Positions 46,561-56,630 of a stretch of DNA of 64,000 bases are shown piece after piece. The notes beneath the pieces were generated by a model, which saw nothing but the letters and a program-made list of their open reading frames with translations, was not told the DNA's origin and did not search any database. The position numbers and the translations under genes were made by a program. Origin of the DNA: UBA8437 sp964646205 (GTDB lineage Bacteria; Planctomycetota; Planctomycetia; Planctomycetales; Planctomycetaceae); assembly GCA_964646205.1 (NCBI GenBank), contig CAZYAZ010000016.1, positions 1 through 64,000 of the forward strand, read 5' to 3'. The stretch's first letter is position 1. The number at the start of each line of letters is the position of its first letter.

Positions 46561-46932
46561 CTACTTCTTCTTGTCGCCGTCCTTCTTGGGGGCGTCTTTC
46601 TTGGGAGCGTCTTTCTTGGGAGCGTCCTTCTTGGGAGCGTCCTTCTTGGGGGCGTCCTTGGCAGGATCGGCTTTCGCTCCGCCGGTGACCTCCTTGGGAA
46701 TCAGCTTCGAACCCTTGGGGGCTTCTTCCTTGCCACCCTCGTCGGTCGCCTTGCCATCATCGTCCTTGACCGCGTCGGTTGGCATCGCTCCGGGATCCAT
46801 TCCTGGAGGGGCGACGTCTGCACCTGTATTGTCCCCACCTGGTGGCATCGTGCCACCGGAAGTCCCATCATCTCCACCACAACCGGCCACGGTAAGAAAC
46901 ACGCTGGCCAACAGGATCGAAAACAAACGCAT
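46561..46932 (-). CDS. Small Lys/Ala/Asp/Pro-repeat lipoprotein
   Basis: A 123-residue predicted lipoprotein: MRLFSILLASVFLTVAGCGG has a lipobox VAGC with the acylated Cys at residue 18. The rest is low complexity and probably disordered, Gly/Asp/Pro-rich at first (GTSGGTMPPGGDNTGADVAP), then a charged middle and finally five tandem DAPKK pentads followed by DGDKKK. Start 46932 has AGGAG 9 nt upstream. The repeat tail is encoded by 15-bp tandem repeats. Such Lys-rich tails may contact nucleic acid or acidic cell-wall polymers or space the lipid anchor; no function is known. Confidence 0.75.
   Translation of the reverse strand: MRLFSILLASVFLTVAGCGGDDGTSGGTMPPGGDNTGADVAPPGMDPGAMPTDAVKDDDGKATDEGGKEEAPKGSKLIPKEVTGGAKADPAKDAPKKDAPKKDAPKKDAPKKDAPKKDGDKKK
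46582..46656 (-). repeat. 15-bp coding tandem repeat (five copies)
   Basis: Five tandem units on the minus strand encode DAPKK each. Units differ mainly at third positions (for example GGG versus GGA for the Pro codon complement, CTT versus TTT for Lys). Copy number is likely to vary between strains by slippage. Confidence 0.85.
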
Positions 46933-47281
46933 GACCACAATCTCCTGCTTCAATAAAAGAAGTCAGACGGAAACAGATCCCGCCCACATCGGGCCGACTC
47001 TGACCCGTCACAATCCATGAGTCACAACTGGTTCAAAATCTTCCCGAGTTTACCTATTTTTTTTGATGACTCACAAACTATCCGCTCCGATTTGGCCATC
47101 AAATTGGTATTCGCTTTCCACACCGAATACCCTGAACGCCCGTTCCGGCTGGAACTCAGCCGGTCCAACTCTCGTCTAACCGGAAAACGTCGCCGGACAT
47201 TTGATTCCCGGCAATTGATCACCAACGACGAATTGGTCATTTCCCGGGAATTATTTCCCTCATTCAAGGATCTCCCAATCG
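46933..47281. other. Intergenic region between lipoprotein and ECF sigma genes
   Basis: About 350 bp. It holds the lipoprotein promoter region (not identified), a locally AT-rich patch near 47050 with eight consecutive T, and the GGAACT/CGTCTAA ECF-type promoter described below. A plus-strand open frame 47017-47340 in it has no family features and overlaps the sigma gene start; I do not treat it as real. Confidence 0.5.
47151..47179 (+). promoter_or_regulatory. Candidate ECF-type promoter upstream of sigma/anti-sigma genes
   Basis: GGAACT (47151-47156) and CGTCTAA (47173-47179) separated by 16 bp match the general GGAAC-N16/17-CGTC-TAA form recognised by many ECF sigma factors. It ends 102 bp before the ECF start, which suggests autoregulation of the pair. 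Confidence 0.5.
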
Positions 47282-47824
47282 ATGGCAACGCCTCGGGAAA
47301 ACCCTCCCGGTCCGTCGCTGGATCTCGTGGAGTTGGTTGAGCAATACGCTGGCCTGCTCTTCGGGCTCGCGCGACGCCTGACCGGTTGCCCGGCCGATGC
47401 CGAGGACCTTGTACAACAAACTTTTTTGGCGGCCCAGTCACACGGTGACCAACTCCGTGACCACACCAAGGTTCGCGGCTGGTTGTGCACAATTCTCCGA
47501 AATGAATTCCTGAAACTGATACGCAGCCGACGACGTGCCACGACCGTCTCACTCGATGCACTCGGAGAACCCGCCCCACAGGAGCATTCAGCCAACCAGA
47601 CCGATACCGAGGCCATCCAACTGGCCCTGGACGCCTTGCCCGAGGAATTCCGGGTGCCAATCGTGCTGTATTACTTTGAGGAGATGAGTTATCGCGAGAT
47701 TTCCGAATCTCTCGACCTGCCAATAGGAACTGTGATGAGTCGACTCTCACGAGCCAAATCACGATTACGCGATCGACTCGGCTCGTTGGCCCCACTGCCT
47801 GATCCTGTCGCCCAAACCGGCTGA
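47282..47824 (+). CDS. ECF-type RNA polymerase sigma factor
   Basis: A 180-residue RpoE-like sigma factor with regions 2 and 4. Region 2 is LVEQYAGLLFGLARRLTGCP and AEDLVQQTFLAAQSHGDQLR (region 2.2), VRGWLCTILRNEFLKLIRSR (2.3-2.4). Region 4 is ALDALPEEFRVPIVLYYFEE with helix-turn-helix MSYREISESLDLPIGTVMSR and LSRAKSRLRDRLG. It directs RNA polymerase to a regulon that is unknown. The next gene, 3 nt downstream, is a membrane-spanning anti-sigma-like protein, so the sigma factor is probably held inactive at the membrane until a signal. An ECF-type promoter lies about 100 bp upstream. Confidence 0.93.
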   Translation: MATPRENPPGPSLDLVELVEQYAGLLFGLARRLTGCPADAEDLVQQTFLAAQSHGDQLRDHTKVRGWLCTILRNEFLKLIRSRRRATTVSLDALGEPAPQEHSANQTDTEAIQLALDALPEEFRVPIVLYYFEEMSYREISESLDLPIGTVMSRLSRAKSRLRDRLGSLAPLPDPVAQTG

Positions 47825-47827
47825 CCC

Positions 47828-48649
47828 ATGAACTGCCACGACGCGCTTCAACAACTCGACTCGGCTCGCCCGGACGGCTCCGACTGGGATGCACCGGAAT
47901 TGCGCGACGCCCGACGGCACTTGGACAACTGCCACGGTTGCACCACCGTGATTGCCCAGCGGCACGCCTGGGACCAAGCCTTTCTCAAGACCGCCACCAA
48001 CCTCACTGACACTCCACCTGACGGCCTCAAAACGAAGATCCATGCAACTCTCCGTTCGCACACGTCCGGACAATCTGATGTCACGACAGTCGCTCCCGAG
48101 CCCACCAGCCAACGAAACACTCGGCACCAATGGCTGAAAGTGATGGTCGGACTGGGGCTGCTGATCGGCATCGGGCTGGCATGGCAATCGAGACTGGCAA
48201 AGACCGAGTCATTGACCGTCGAACAACTCCGCAATTGGCCGGATGCCCGTCAATTCGAATCGGTCGATGACTTTGAGGCGTTGGCGGCGTTGCCCGAGTG
48301 GATCGAGGCGCAGGGCGGTCCACCATTACCAGCCGGCTGGGATCCGGCGTGGATGCGTCGTCCTGCCCGAGGATGGCCCAGCCGCAACACGATCGCGGTC
48401 ACGGCCTTTCGGGTGCCCCTGGCCCAGAAAGATTCCGTTTCCGGATTGCTATTGGCGGTGCCGATCAACGACGTGGACCAGATCCCGACTGCACACCACG
48501 CAACCGGGGCTCGACCACGGTACTCCAGATCAGGCCGCTTCAGCACGACAGCCTGGACCGACAATGCCACGGGGACCGTCTTCGTCTGTCTGGTCGCACC
48601 CGGGCAGTTCGAACGGCTCCGCCGTGCACTGGTCCCACGGCCGGTTTGA
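47828..48649 (+). CDS. Membrane-bound anti-sigma factor-like protein
   Basis: A 273-residue protein. The N-terminal cytoplasmic part starts MNCHDALQQLDSARPDGSDW and has HLDNCHGCTTVIAQRHAW, the HxxxCxxC zinc-binding anti-sigma (ZAS) motif, although the first Cys-containing helix is close to the N-terminus. A single transmembrane helix follows (WLKVMVGLGLLIGIGLAW, about residues 100-117), then about 150 residues outside the membrane that contain KDSVSGLLLAVPINDVDQI. It presumably binds the sigma factor encoded 3 nt upstream; the external domain would sense the signal. Nothing of the sensory domain is recognisable. The last codons lie inside a hairpin (48639-48659). Confidence 0.82.
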   Translation: MNCHDALQQLDSARPDGSDWDAPELRDARRHLDNCHGCTTVIAQRHAWDQAFLKTATNLTDTPPDGLKTKIHATLRSHTSGQSDVTTVAPEPTSQRNTRHQWLKVMVGLGLLIGIGLAWQSRLAKTESLTVEQLRNWPDARQFESVDDFEALAALPEWIEAQGGPPLPAGWDPAWMRRPARGWPSRNTIAVTAFRVPLAQKDSVSGLLLAVPINDVDQIPTAHHATGARPRYSRSGRFSTTAWTDNATGTVFVCLVAPGQFERLRRALVPRPV

Positions 48650-48659
48650 ACAACCGGCC
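48639..48659. terminator. Hairpin overlapping the anti-sigma stop codon
   Basis: GGCCGGTT (48639-48646) pairs with AACCGGCC (48652-48659) around TGAAC, which contains the TGA stop. No T-run follows. It lies between convergent genes (anti-sigma and rho), so it could help end both transcripts; a Rho-assisted role is possible. Confidence 0.45.
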
Positions 48660-48691
48660 CGCATGTGATTCCCGGCCCGTCGGCCGGCCAC

Positions 48692-50176
<1,485 letters not shown>

Positions 50177-50733
50177 CTAGCGTATCCACATCGTTTCGGG
50201 ATGTCCGCTTCACTGTTGCAGACGGTTGTTCTCAATTGGTTGCCGTCACTCGACTCGTCTAAGTCACCGGAAAAACAACCCACGGTAGCCCACGTTGTTT
50301 GACGGCGCAGCCACTGCCACGCACCAGACCCGGACCTACCAGAACCCATCCCGTGTTCGGTTCAGCCCCCAGAACAGGTTCGGAACATTTCCTGCTCCTG
50401 TTGCTACAACCGGAAACTGTGCCCGGTGCCGAGGGATCCCGCGTCGGGGATTGAGCCAGCCCGCGAGCGTCATCTGTAGTCGTCTCCAGGTGGCAGAACC
50501 ACCGCCCGGGGCCAACAGCAAAGACTTAGAAATCCCTGCTCGCTCTTGGACTGATTTCCATGATACCGCTTCACCCTGACATGTCAATTCCAGAGTCCCA
50601 CCTCACCCTCCGGCTTTCTCCATCTCCCCTGGCTCCACCCAACGGCAACGGCTGGCAAACAAACTCGACCAACTGCTAGGCTGAGTCCTGGCGTGGTGTT
50701 CCCTGCCGTCGAAACCTTACCTGGGTCGAACCA
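50177..50733. other. 557-bp intergenic region between rho and triple amidohydrolase
   Basis: The largest gap in the window. It must hold the promoters of rho (leftward) and of the amidohydrolase (rightward), but I find no well-spaced consensus boxes. A short pair of inverted arms (AACAAC/GTTGTT near 50274-50300) and a CCCACG direct repeat are visible but not convincing. No tRNA, riboswitch or stable RNA signature is recognised. A long rho leader would fit the autoregulation known for rho in other bacteria. Confidence 0.4.
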
Positions 50734-53700
50734 ATGAGACTTGTGATCCCTCGCACACACCGTTTGCGGCTGGAAATTTCCACGCTTCTCTCCGCCGCCG
50801 TGATTCTGGCTTGTAGCCTCTGGCTGGCCCCCGCATTGAGTCTTGCCCAGGATCGCACCGGCCGCGTTGCCGGGTTTCGGCCACGTGTCTACGCCATCAC
50901 CGGTGCACGGCTGGTGCGTGGGCCGGACCGTGAGGATCCTCGGGGCACGCTGGTCATTCGTGACGGCGTCATCATCGCCGCCGGTCCGGACGCCATCGTG
51001 CCAGCCGGGGCGGTGAAGATCGACGGCACAGGTCTGATCGCCTATGCCGGTTTCGTCGACGCGGATGCCGGCGACCTGCTTGTCAACAATCCGCGGCTCC
51101 CCAGTCCACCGGGGCGCCCGGTCGACTTTTCACGCTATGTCCTGGCAGCCACACGACCGGACAACCGCAAGAGCTTGACACCCCAGTTTGCTGCCGAATC
51201 CGCCCTCCAACTGGACGCGACTCGTCTGACCGGCATCCGCCAGCAGGGTTTCACCAGTGTGCACGTGATTCCCAGCGGTCGTATCGCCAACGGAACCGCG
51301 GCGTTGGTATCGACCGCCGGTCTGCCTCCCCGCGAGTCAATCGTGGCAGCTCCCACATTGGCCAACTTTGCACTAATGCCTCCCAGGGGAAATGACTACC
51401 CGCAAACCCTGATGGGCGCTCACGCCCATCTCCGCCAGGCGTTCCTCGACGCCCAGCGTTTTGCAGTCCATCGAAAACTCTACGCCGCAGCCAGCCGACA
51501 GGTCCCCCGCCCACCGGCCGACGATGTGCTCACCGCCCTGGAACAGGTTCTCGGCGGCCGTCGTCGGGCCGCATTTCGTGTCCACACGCGGGACGACATT
51601 CACCGCGCCATCGCCTTCTGCCGGGAACACAAGATCCACCCCGTTCTGCTCGGTGTCGATTCAGCCGCCGAATGCCTCGAGCAACTCCAGCAGGGCAGTT
51701 TCGACCTTTTGCTGTCGATGGAGTTCGGTCGAAAACCACAAATCCAACGGCCGCCATCGAACAAAACGCTCACCGCCTCGCTTCCAGAACCTCTCAAGGT
51801 TCAGCGAGACAAAACCCGTCAATGGACCCGCCGAGTCCAGGGGATTGGGCAGTTGCACCGTCGTGGAATCAAGCTGGCGGTGGGCTCGCGAGGACTCAAG
51901 GATCGCGGTGAGTTGCTCAAAGAAATCCGCCAGGCGATCCAGCACGGCTGGCCCGTTTCAGCAGCGCTGGAATCCCTGACCACCGAACCCGCCCGTATCC
52001 TGGGCCTCCCCAAGCGGCTGGGGACCCTCGACCCCGGCCGACTCGGCCACGTCGTCCTCTGGACCGGCCGCTTCGAAGAAGCCGGCAGCCGGGTTCGTTA
52101 CGTCCTGGTCGACGGAGTGCTGTTTGAATACAACAAGTCAGCCAAGCCGCGGCCCTCCGCCAAGCAGCCGGCACAACCGTCAAACACGGGTGACGCCTCC
52201 CCTCCTCCCCCACCATTGCCAAGACCGATCACTGCAACGGTTTCGACACGACTCGCCGAAATCGAGAGCGACCGCCTTCGACGGTCGATGACGACCGGCG
52301 GCAATGTCCTGATTCGCAACGCCACGCTCCTCACGGGCACCGGTCGCACCCTGGTGAACCACTCGATCCTCGTCCAGAAGGGCAAGATCGTGGCCATCGC
52401 CCCCGGACTGGCTGCAGCCCCCGGCACTGCCGTCCTCGACGCCAGTGGACGGTTCGTGATGCCCGGAATCATCGATACACACAGCCACATCAAGATCACC
52501 CAGGGAATCAACGAGGCGACCCAGTCGATCGTCCCGGAGGTGAGAGTCAAGGACGTGGTCAATACCCAGGATGTGTCGGAATTCCGTGCCCTGGCCGGAG
52601 GAGTCACCGCCGCGAGACTCCTGCATGGCTCGGCCAATGTCGTGGGCGGACAGGACGCCGTGGTCAAGCTGAAGTACGGTCGCACAGCTGCCGAACAGGT
52701 GCTGGCTGATGCCCCGCAAGGAGTCAAGTTTGCCCTCGGTGAAAACGTCAAGTTCCGCACCACTCGCTTTCCCAACACCCGCATGGGAGTCGAAGCGACA
52801 CTGAACCGCGCTTTCCTGGAAGCCATCGACTACCGACGCCGGTGGATGCAGTACAACACGGCCCGCCAATCCGCAGATGGTGACAAGCAACTGCCCCCCC
52901 GACGAGACCTCCGGCTCGAGGCCCTCGCCGACATCGTCAATCACCGGAAGTTCATTCACAGCCATTGCTACCGGGCCGACGAGATCCTGATGCTGTTGCG
53001 AGTGGCAGAGAACCTGGGAATCCGTGTCTGGTCTCTGCAGCACGTGCTCGAGGGGTACAAGATCGCTCCGGAAATCGCCGCGCACGGTGCCAGTTGCAGC
53101 ACGTTCTCCGACTGGTGGGCGTACAAGGTCGAGGCGTACGACGCCAGCCCCTACAACGCGGCCCTACTCGCCGAAGCCGGAGCCAACGTGGTCATCAAGA
53201 GTGATGATCGAGAGTTGATTCGGCACCTCTACCAGGAAGCGGCCAAGCCGGTCCGCTATGGCAACATGGCCCCGGACCGGGCCCTGGCAACCGTCACGCT
53301 GAATTCCGCGCGAGAACTCGGACTCGACAAACGCATGGGCTCGATCGAAGTGGGCAAGGACGCGGACCTGGCCATTTTCAATGCCCATCCTCTCAACTCG
53401 TTCGCGCGCTGCGAGATGACCTTGATCGACGGGGAGGTCTATTTTTCGCGTCCGACTCATCCGACGGCCATGTCTGACTCAGCACGGCAGCGGACGGTTT
53501 CCCCGAACCCCGTCACCTGGCCCGCTCCAGCTGAACGGCGTCCGGCAACACTGCTCCCCGAAAGCGACAGCCCAAAGGGTTCCTACGCCCTGGTCGGCGG
53601 CACACTGCATCCAGTCTCCGGACCTGACGTCAATGGCACCCTGGTCATCCGCGACGGCAAGATCACCGCGCTGGGACCAAACGCGGTTCCACCGGCCGAC

Positions 53701-54759
53701 GCCCGCCAGGTCAACATAACCGGCCTGCACGTCTTCCCCGGACTGATCGACGCCGGGACGACACTGGGACTGGCCGAGATCAAGAAAGTCCGCGAGACGC
53801 TCGACTTCGGCGAGGGCGGCGACCTGCAACCGGACCTGCGAGCCGGCGTGGCAATCAACCCCGACAGCGAGCTGTTTCCGGTGGCCCGTGCGGGGGGCAT
53901 CACCACAGCCCTGGTCCATCCCAGCGGAGGACTGGTCGCCGGACAGGCATCACTGGTGCAACTGGCCGGCTGGACAGCACCCGAGATGGTCATGGAGTAC
54001 GAACTGGGCTTGCGAGTCCACTGGCCCACCGACACGAACGACACAAAACGCCGACAACGGGCCGACGAATTTCGCCGGCTGATTGTACAGGCCCGTCAAT
54101 ACCACAAGCTGCTGAAGTCGGCCCGGGCGGCCAAGCAGCCCGGCCCGATCGGGGATCCACGACTCGACGCGCTGGGCCCGTACATCAACCAGGAACGTCC
54201 AGTGCTGGTCGAAGCCCATAGCCGACGTGCCATTGTTGAGGCCGTCCAATTTGCCAAAGCCGAGAAACTGAAACTCGTCATCACCGGCGGCACCAACGCC
54301 TGGAAGGTGGCCAACCTGCTGAAAGCACGTGACATCGCGGTGATCGTTGGACCGGTGATGCGGGCCCCGGTCAAAACATGGGATCCCTCGGATGCTCCGT
54401 ACGCCAACCCCGGACGGCTGCACGAAGCCGGCGTACGTTTCTGTATCCGCAGTGACAACGCTTCCAACAGCCGCAACGCGCCCTTCGAGGCCGCGATGGC
54501 CGTGGCTTTCGGATTGCCCGAATCCGAGGCACTTCGGAGTGTGACTCTCGGGGCCGCCGAGGTGCTGGGCATCGACAAGCAGGTCGGATCCCTCGAGGTC
54601 GGCAAACTCGCCAACCTCGTGATCCTCGATGGATCGCCGCTGCAGGTCACCTCGCAGGTCAAAGGCGTCTTTGTCTCTGGCCGACCATTCCGGCCCGAGA
54701 GCAGGCAAACCCGGTTCTACGAGCGATACCGCCGACGGCTGCACACGAAGAAGGAGTAG
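50734..54759 (+). CDS. Exported triple amidohydrolase-domain protein
   Basis: A 1341-residue protein with a signal peptide (STLLSAAVILACSLWLAPAL). It contains three tandem amidohydrolase (imidazolonepropionase/D-aminoacylase-like) modules. Module 1 (about 50-460) has RGTLVIRDGVIIAAGPDAIV and GFVDADAGD in place of the HxH metal site. Module 2 (about 510-910) has LIRNATLLTGTGRTLVNHS, GIIDTHSHIKITQG with an intact His583-Ser-His585, SHCYRADEILMLL, LQHVLEGYKI and a terminal metal Asp in VVIKSDD. Module 3 (about 930-1330) has GTLVIRDGKITALGPNAV and GLIDAGTTLGL, again without HxH. Only the middle module can be a metal hydrolase; the flanking ones are probably structural. Substrate is unknown (N-acyl, cyclic amide or peptide). 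Confidence 0.85.
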   Translation: MRLVIPRTHRLRLEISTLLSAAVILACSLWLAPALSLAQDRTGRVAGFRPRVYAITGARLVRGPDREDPRGTLVIRDGVIIAAGPDAIVPAGAVKIDGTGLIAYAGFVDADAGDLLVNNPRLPSPPGRPVDFSRYVLAATRPDNRKSLTPQFAAESALQLDATRLTGIRQQGFTSVHVIPSGRIANGTAALVSTAGLPPRESIVAAPTLANFALMPPRGNDYPQTLMGAHAHLRQAFLDAQRFAVHRKLYAAASRQVPRPPADDVLTALEQVLGGRRRAAFRVHTRDDIHRAIAFCREHKIHPVLLGVDSAAECLEQLQQGSFDLLLSMEFGRKPQIQRPPSNKTLTASLPEPLKVQRDKTRQWTRRVQGIGQLHRRGIKLAVGSRGLKDRGELLKEIRQAIQHGWPVSAALESLTTEPARILGLPKRLGTLDPGRLGHVVLWTGRFEEAGSRVRYVLVDGVLFEYNKSAKPRPSAKQPAQPSNTGDASPPPPPLPRPITATVSTRLAEIESDRLRRSMTTGGNVLIRNATLLTGTGRTLVNHSILVQKGKIVAIAPGLAAAPGTAVLDASGRFVMPGIIDTHSHIKITQGINEATQSIVPEVRVKDVVNTQDVSEFRALAGGVTAARLLHGSANVVGGQDAVVKLKYGRTAAEQVLADAPQGVKFALGENVKFRTTRFPNTRMGVEATLNRAFLEAIDYRRRWMQYNTARQSADGDKQLPPRRDLRLEALADIVNHRKFIHSHCYRADEILMLLRVAENLGIRVWSLQHVLEGYKIAPEIAAHGASCSTFSDWWAYKVEAYDASPYNAALLAEAGANVVIKSDDRELIRHLYQEAAKPVRYGNMAPDRALATVTLNSARELGLDKRMGSIEVGKDADLAIFNAHPLNSFARCEMTLIDGEVYFSRPTHPTAMSDSARQRTVSPNPVTWPAPAERRPATLLPESDSPKGSYALVGGTLHPVSGPDVNGTLVIRDGKITALGPNAVPPADARQVNITGLHVFPGLIDAGTTLGLAEIKKVRETLDFGEGGDLQPDLRAGVAINPDSELFPVARAGGITTALVHPSGGLVAGQASLVQLAGWTAPEMVMEYELGLRVHWPTDTNDTKRRQRADEFRRLIVQARQYHKLLKSARAAKQPGPIGDPRLDALGPYINQERPVLVEAHSRRAIVEAVQFAKAEKLKLVITGGTNAWKVANLLKARDIAVIVGPVMRAPVKTWDPSDAPYANPGRLHEAGVRFCIRSDNASNSRNAPFEAAMAVAFGLPESEALRSVTLGAAEVLGIDKQVGSLEVGKLANLVILDGSPLQVTSQVKGVFVSGRPFRPESRQTRFYERYRRRLHTKKE

Positions 54760-54774
54760 CGCCGGACACCCGGA

Positions 54775-55683
54775 CTAACGTTTTCCGATGGCTGGCCGCG
54801 AGGCCGTGATGGCAAAGCGGGTTGGCGACTTCAGAAAACGGCCCAGCGTCGTGGCATCACCAAACAGGTACAGGCCCCCGTCATAGAAAACCGCGTGCCG
54901 GATGCTCCCGACCACCCGTCGACCCGTATCGAGTCGATGGACCACATCGTCGCCACCGAAGCGAGGTGCAAAATGCGACGGGTCGCCTCGGAACTGTTCG
55001 AGTTCCCGTGCCGAGGCCATGTAGTAGATCTCCCCGCCAACCCGACAGGCAAATTTCTTGTCGCCCCGTTGCCACCGTTTCTGCGTCCACAATGTCACCG
55101 GTGAAAATCCGGCCAGACCCAGTCGCGGCTTGAGACTCCGAGCCGGGACTTTCTTGTTTGACCTCGCTCCGGATTCCGACTTCTTCGAGACAATCTTTTT
55201 TCGCGGGTGAGTCGCCAGGTAACGAGTGACCGTCGGCACCATCTTCGCGACATAACTTCTCAGTCCCTGGTAGCCCTGGGTTCGGACCAGTGCCTTGCCA
55301 TCAGGAGTTGCCACCAGGTCGGTGGGAAGAAGTCGGACTCGGAAACGAGACGTCACGGCTGGCTCGCGATCGGTGTCGACCTTGACCGCCACAACAGTGG
55401 TCCCCAACTTTTCGGCCAGGGCCCGGGTGTCCAACACATCCCGCTCCATGCGCCGACATGGGCCACACCAACTGGCGTGAAAATGAACCAGCAGCGGCAC
55501 TCCACGCCGACGGGCCTCGGCCTGGGCGACGGCGAAACTCTTGTGCCACACCAGCCGGGGCTGGGCAACCACCCGGGCATCACGCTTGCTGGCTGAAGCC
55601 ACCAGCGGGACCAGCAGCGTCGTGATCGCAACCACACTCCAGATCGCCAACCAGAACCGGTGTCTCACTGGAATCGTCCACAT
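54775..55683 (-). CDS. Exported thioredoxin-YHS domain protein
   Basis: A 302-residue protein with an N-terminal signal/anchor helix (HRFWLAIWSVVAITTLLVPL). A thioredoxin domain follows with the active site HASWCGPCRRMERDV (WCGPC, residues 72-76) and the cis-Pro region VRLLPTDLVATPDG. After a basic spacer (KKIVSKKSESGARSNKKVP) come two YHS-like repeats: KFACRVGGEIYYMASARELE, RFRGDPSHFAP-like, and a second with IRHAVFYDGGLYLFGDATTL. YHS domains usually bind metal, but here the Cys-pair is reduced to one Cys (FACRVG). The start 55683 has AGGAGAG 7 nt upstream. A periplasmic thiol-disulfide or metal-handling role is plausible. It is downstream of the pterin operon on the same strand (211 bp gap). 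Confidence 0.82.
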   Translation of the reverse strand: MWTIPVRHRFWLAIWSVVAITTLLVPLVASASKRDARVVAQPRLVWHKSFAVAQAEARRRGVPLLVHFHASWCGPCRRMERDVLDTRALAEKLGTTVVAVKVDTDREPAVTSRFRVRLLPTDLVATPDGKALVRTQGYQGLRSYVAKMVPTVTRYLATHPRKKIVSKKSESGARSNKKVPARSLKPRLGLAGFSPVTLWTQKRWQRGDKKFACRVGGEIYYMASARELEQFRGDPSHFAPRFGGDDVVHRLDTGRRVVGSIRHAVFYDGGLYLFGDATTLGRFLKSPTRFAITASRPAIGKR

Positions 55684-55736
55684 CCTGATTCTCTCCTGCT
55701 GGCTGACTCTCCGGTTGTCCGCCACCGGCAGACACC

Positions 55737-55786
55737 TCGCCGCTTATCGGCGACAAACGCACTCGGAGACGTCCGAAATCTCGGAC
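55737..55786 (-). terminator. Two short hairpins after pabA
   Basis: GTCCGA (55771-55776)/TCGGAC (55781-55786) with AATC loop, and TCGCCG (55737-55742)/CGGCGA (55748-55753) with CTTAT loop. They lie in the 211 bp between pabA and the thioredoxin-YHS gene. Each stem is only 6 bp, so termination of the pterin operon here is tentative. Confidence 0.35.
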
Positions 55787-55894
55787 TTCAAGCCACAAGC
55801 TCGACCACGACGGTTCAGAACGACGAACACGACGGTCGCAATACCGCTGGCGAGACCGACGGAGATAACAACTGGACCGGTCCTGACGGCTGGA

Positions 55895-56620
55895 CTACCA
55901 GTGAAGTCCGTTGGAGGACAAATCCTCGGTATCTGGAAAAATCGACTCCGACCGGTAATGGCCCAGTGACACCGCGTCATGGTGGCCCTGGGCCGCCGGC
56001 GCGGGATCCGGCACAACCGGCATTGGTCCGCTGACAACGTCGGCAGCACAAAGAAAATTCCACAGCAGGCGATGCCCGGAAACCGTCAGCACGCTCTCGG
56101 GATGAAACTGCACACCAAACGCCACATGGCGGGTGTGAGCCATCGCCATCACCAGCCCACCATCGGCGCGGGCCGTGACCCGCCACTCGTCTCCAAGTGT
56201 CTCGGGATCGACCACCAGCGAGTGATACCGGGTCGCCGTCAATGGAGATTCAATTCCCGAGAACAGGCCCGAAGCCGAGGCACCGCCCTGGTCGTGATCG
56301 ATCCGCGCCACCTGGCCATGAACCGGGCGAGTTGCCCGGACGACAGCCCCTCCGGTGGCCGAAGCCAGGACCTGGTGCCCCAGGCAAACGCCCAGGATGG
56401 GCACCTGGCCCAAAATCGCCCGGACCAGGTCGACCGAGATCCCGGCGTGTCCGGGACCACAGGGACCCGGTGAAATCACGACCGCCTCCGCTCGACGCTC
56501 GACCACTTCCGCAACCGTCACCGCATCGTTACGGATCACCTCGACCTCGACACCCAATTCCTCGAGGTATCTCGCGAGGTTGTAGACGAAGCTGTCATAG
56601 TTGTCGATCAGCAGCACCAT
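55895..56620 (-). CDS. pabA: Glutamine amidotransferase, aminodeoxychorismate/anthranilate synthase component II
   Basis: A 241-residue class I glutamine amidotransferase that supplies ammonia to the chorismate-amination subunit. Motifs: LLIDNYDSFVYNLARYLEEL at the start, ISPGPCGPGHAG, catalytic Cys in ILGVCLGHQVLASA, GIESPLTATRYHSLV and the His/Glu of FGVQFHPESVLTVSGHRL. The C-terminal 40 residues (VVPDPAPAAQGHHDAV...) extend beyond the usual end. The start 56620 begins the conserved sequence and is 10 nt after the pabB stop. Since its partner has the pabB-type motif, it is best called PabA, although it might be shared with anthranilate synthase. Confidence 0.9.
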   Translation of the reverse strand: MVLLIDNYDSFVYNLARYLEELGVEVEVIRNDAVTVAEVVERRAEAVVISPGPCGPGHAGISVDLVRAILGQVPILGVCLGHQVLASATGGAVVRATRPVHGQVARIDHDQGGASASGLFSGIESPLTATRYHSLVVDPETLGDEWRVTARADGGLVMAMAHTRHVAFGVQFHPESVLTVSGHRLLWNFLCAADVVSGPMPVVPDPAPAAQGHHDAVSLGHYRSESIFPDTEDLSSNGLHW

Positions 56621-56630
56621 CGGTGTCCCC

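Noticed and set aside
47017..47340. A 107-codon plus-strand open frame before the ECF sigma gene
   Set aside because: It overlaps the sigma gene start and contains the ECF-type promoter motif, and no domain features are present.
50274..50300. Possible terminator or operator in the rho leader (AACAAC/GTTGTT arms)
   Set aside because: The arms are only 6 bp and the inner bases form a direct rather than an inverted repeat.
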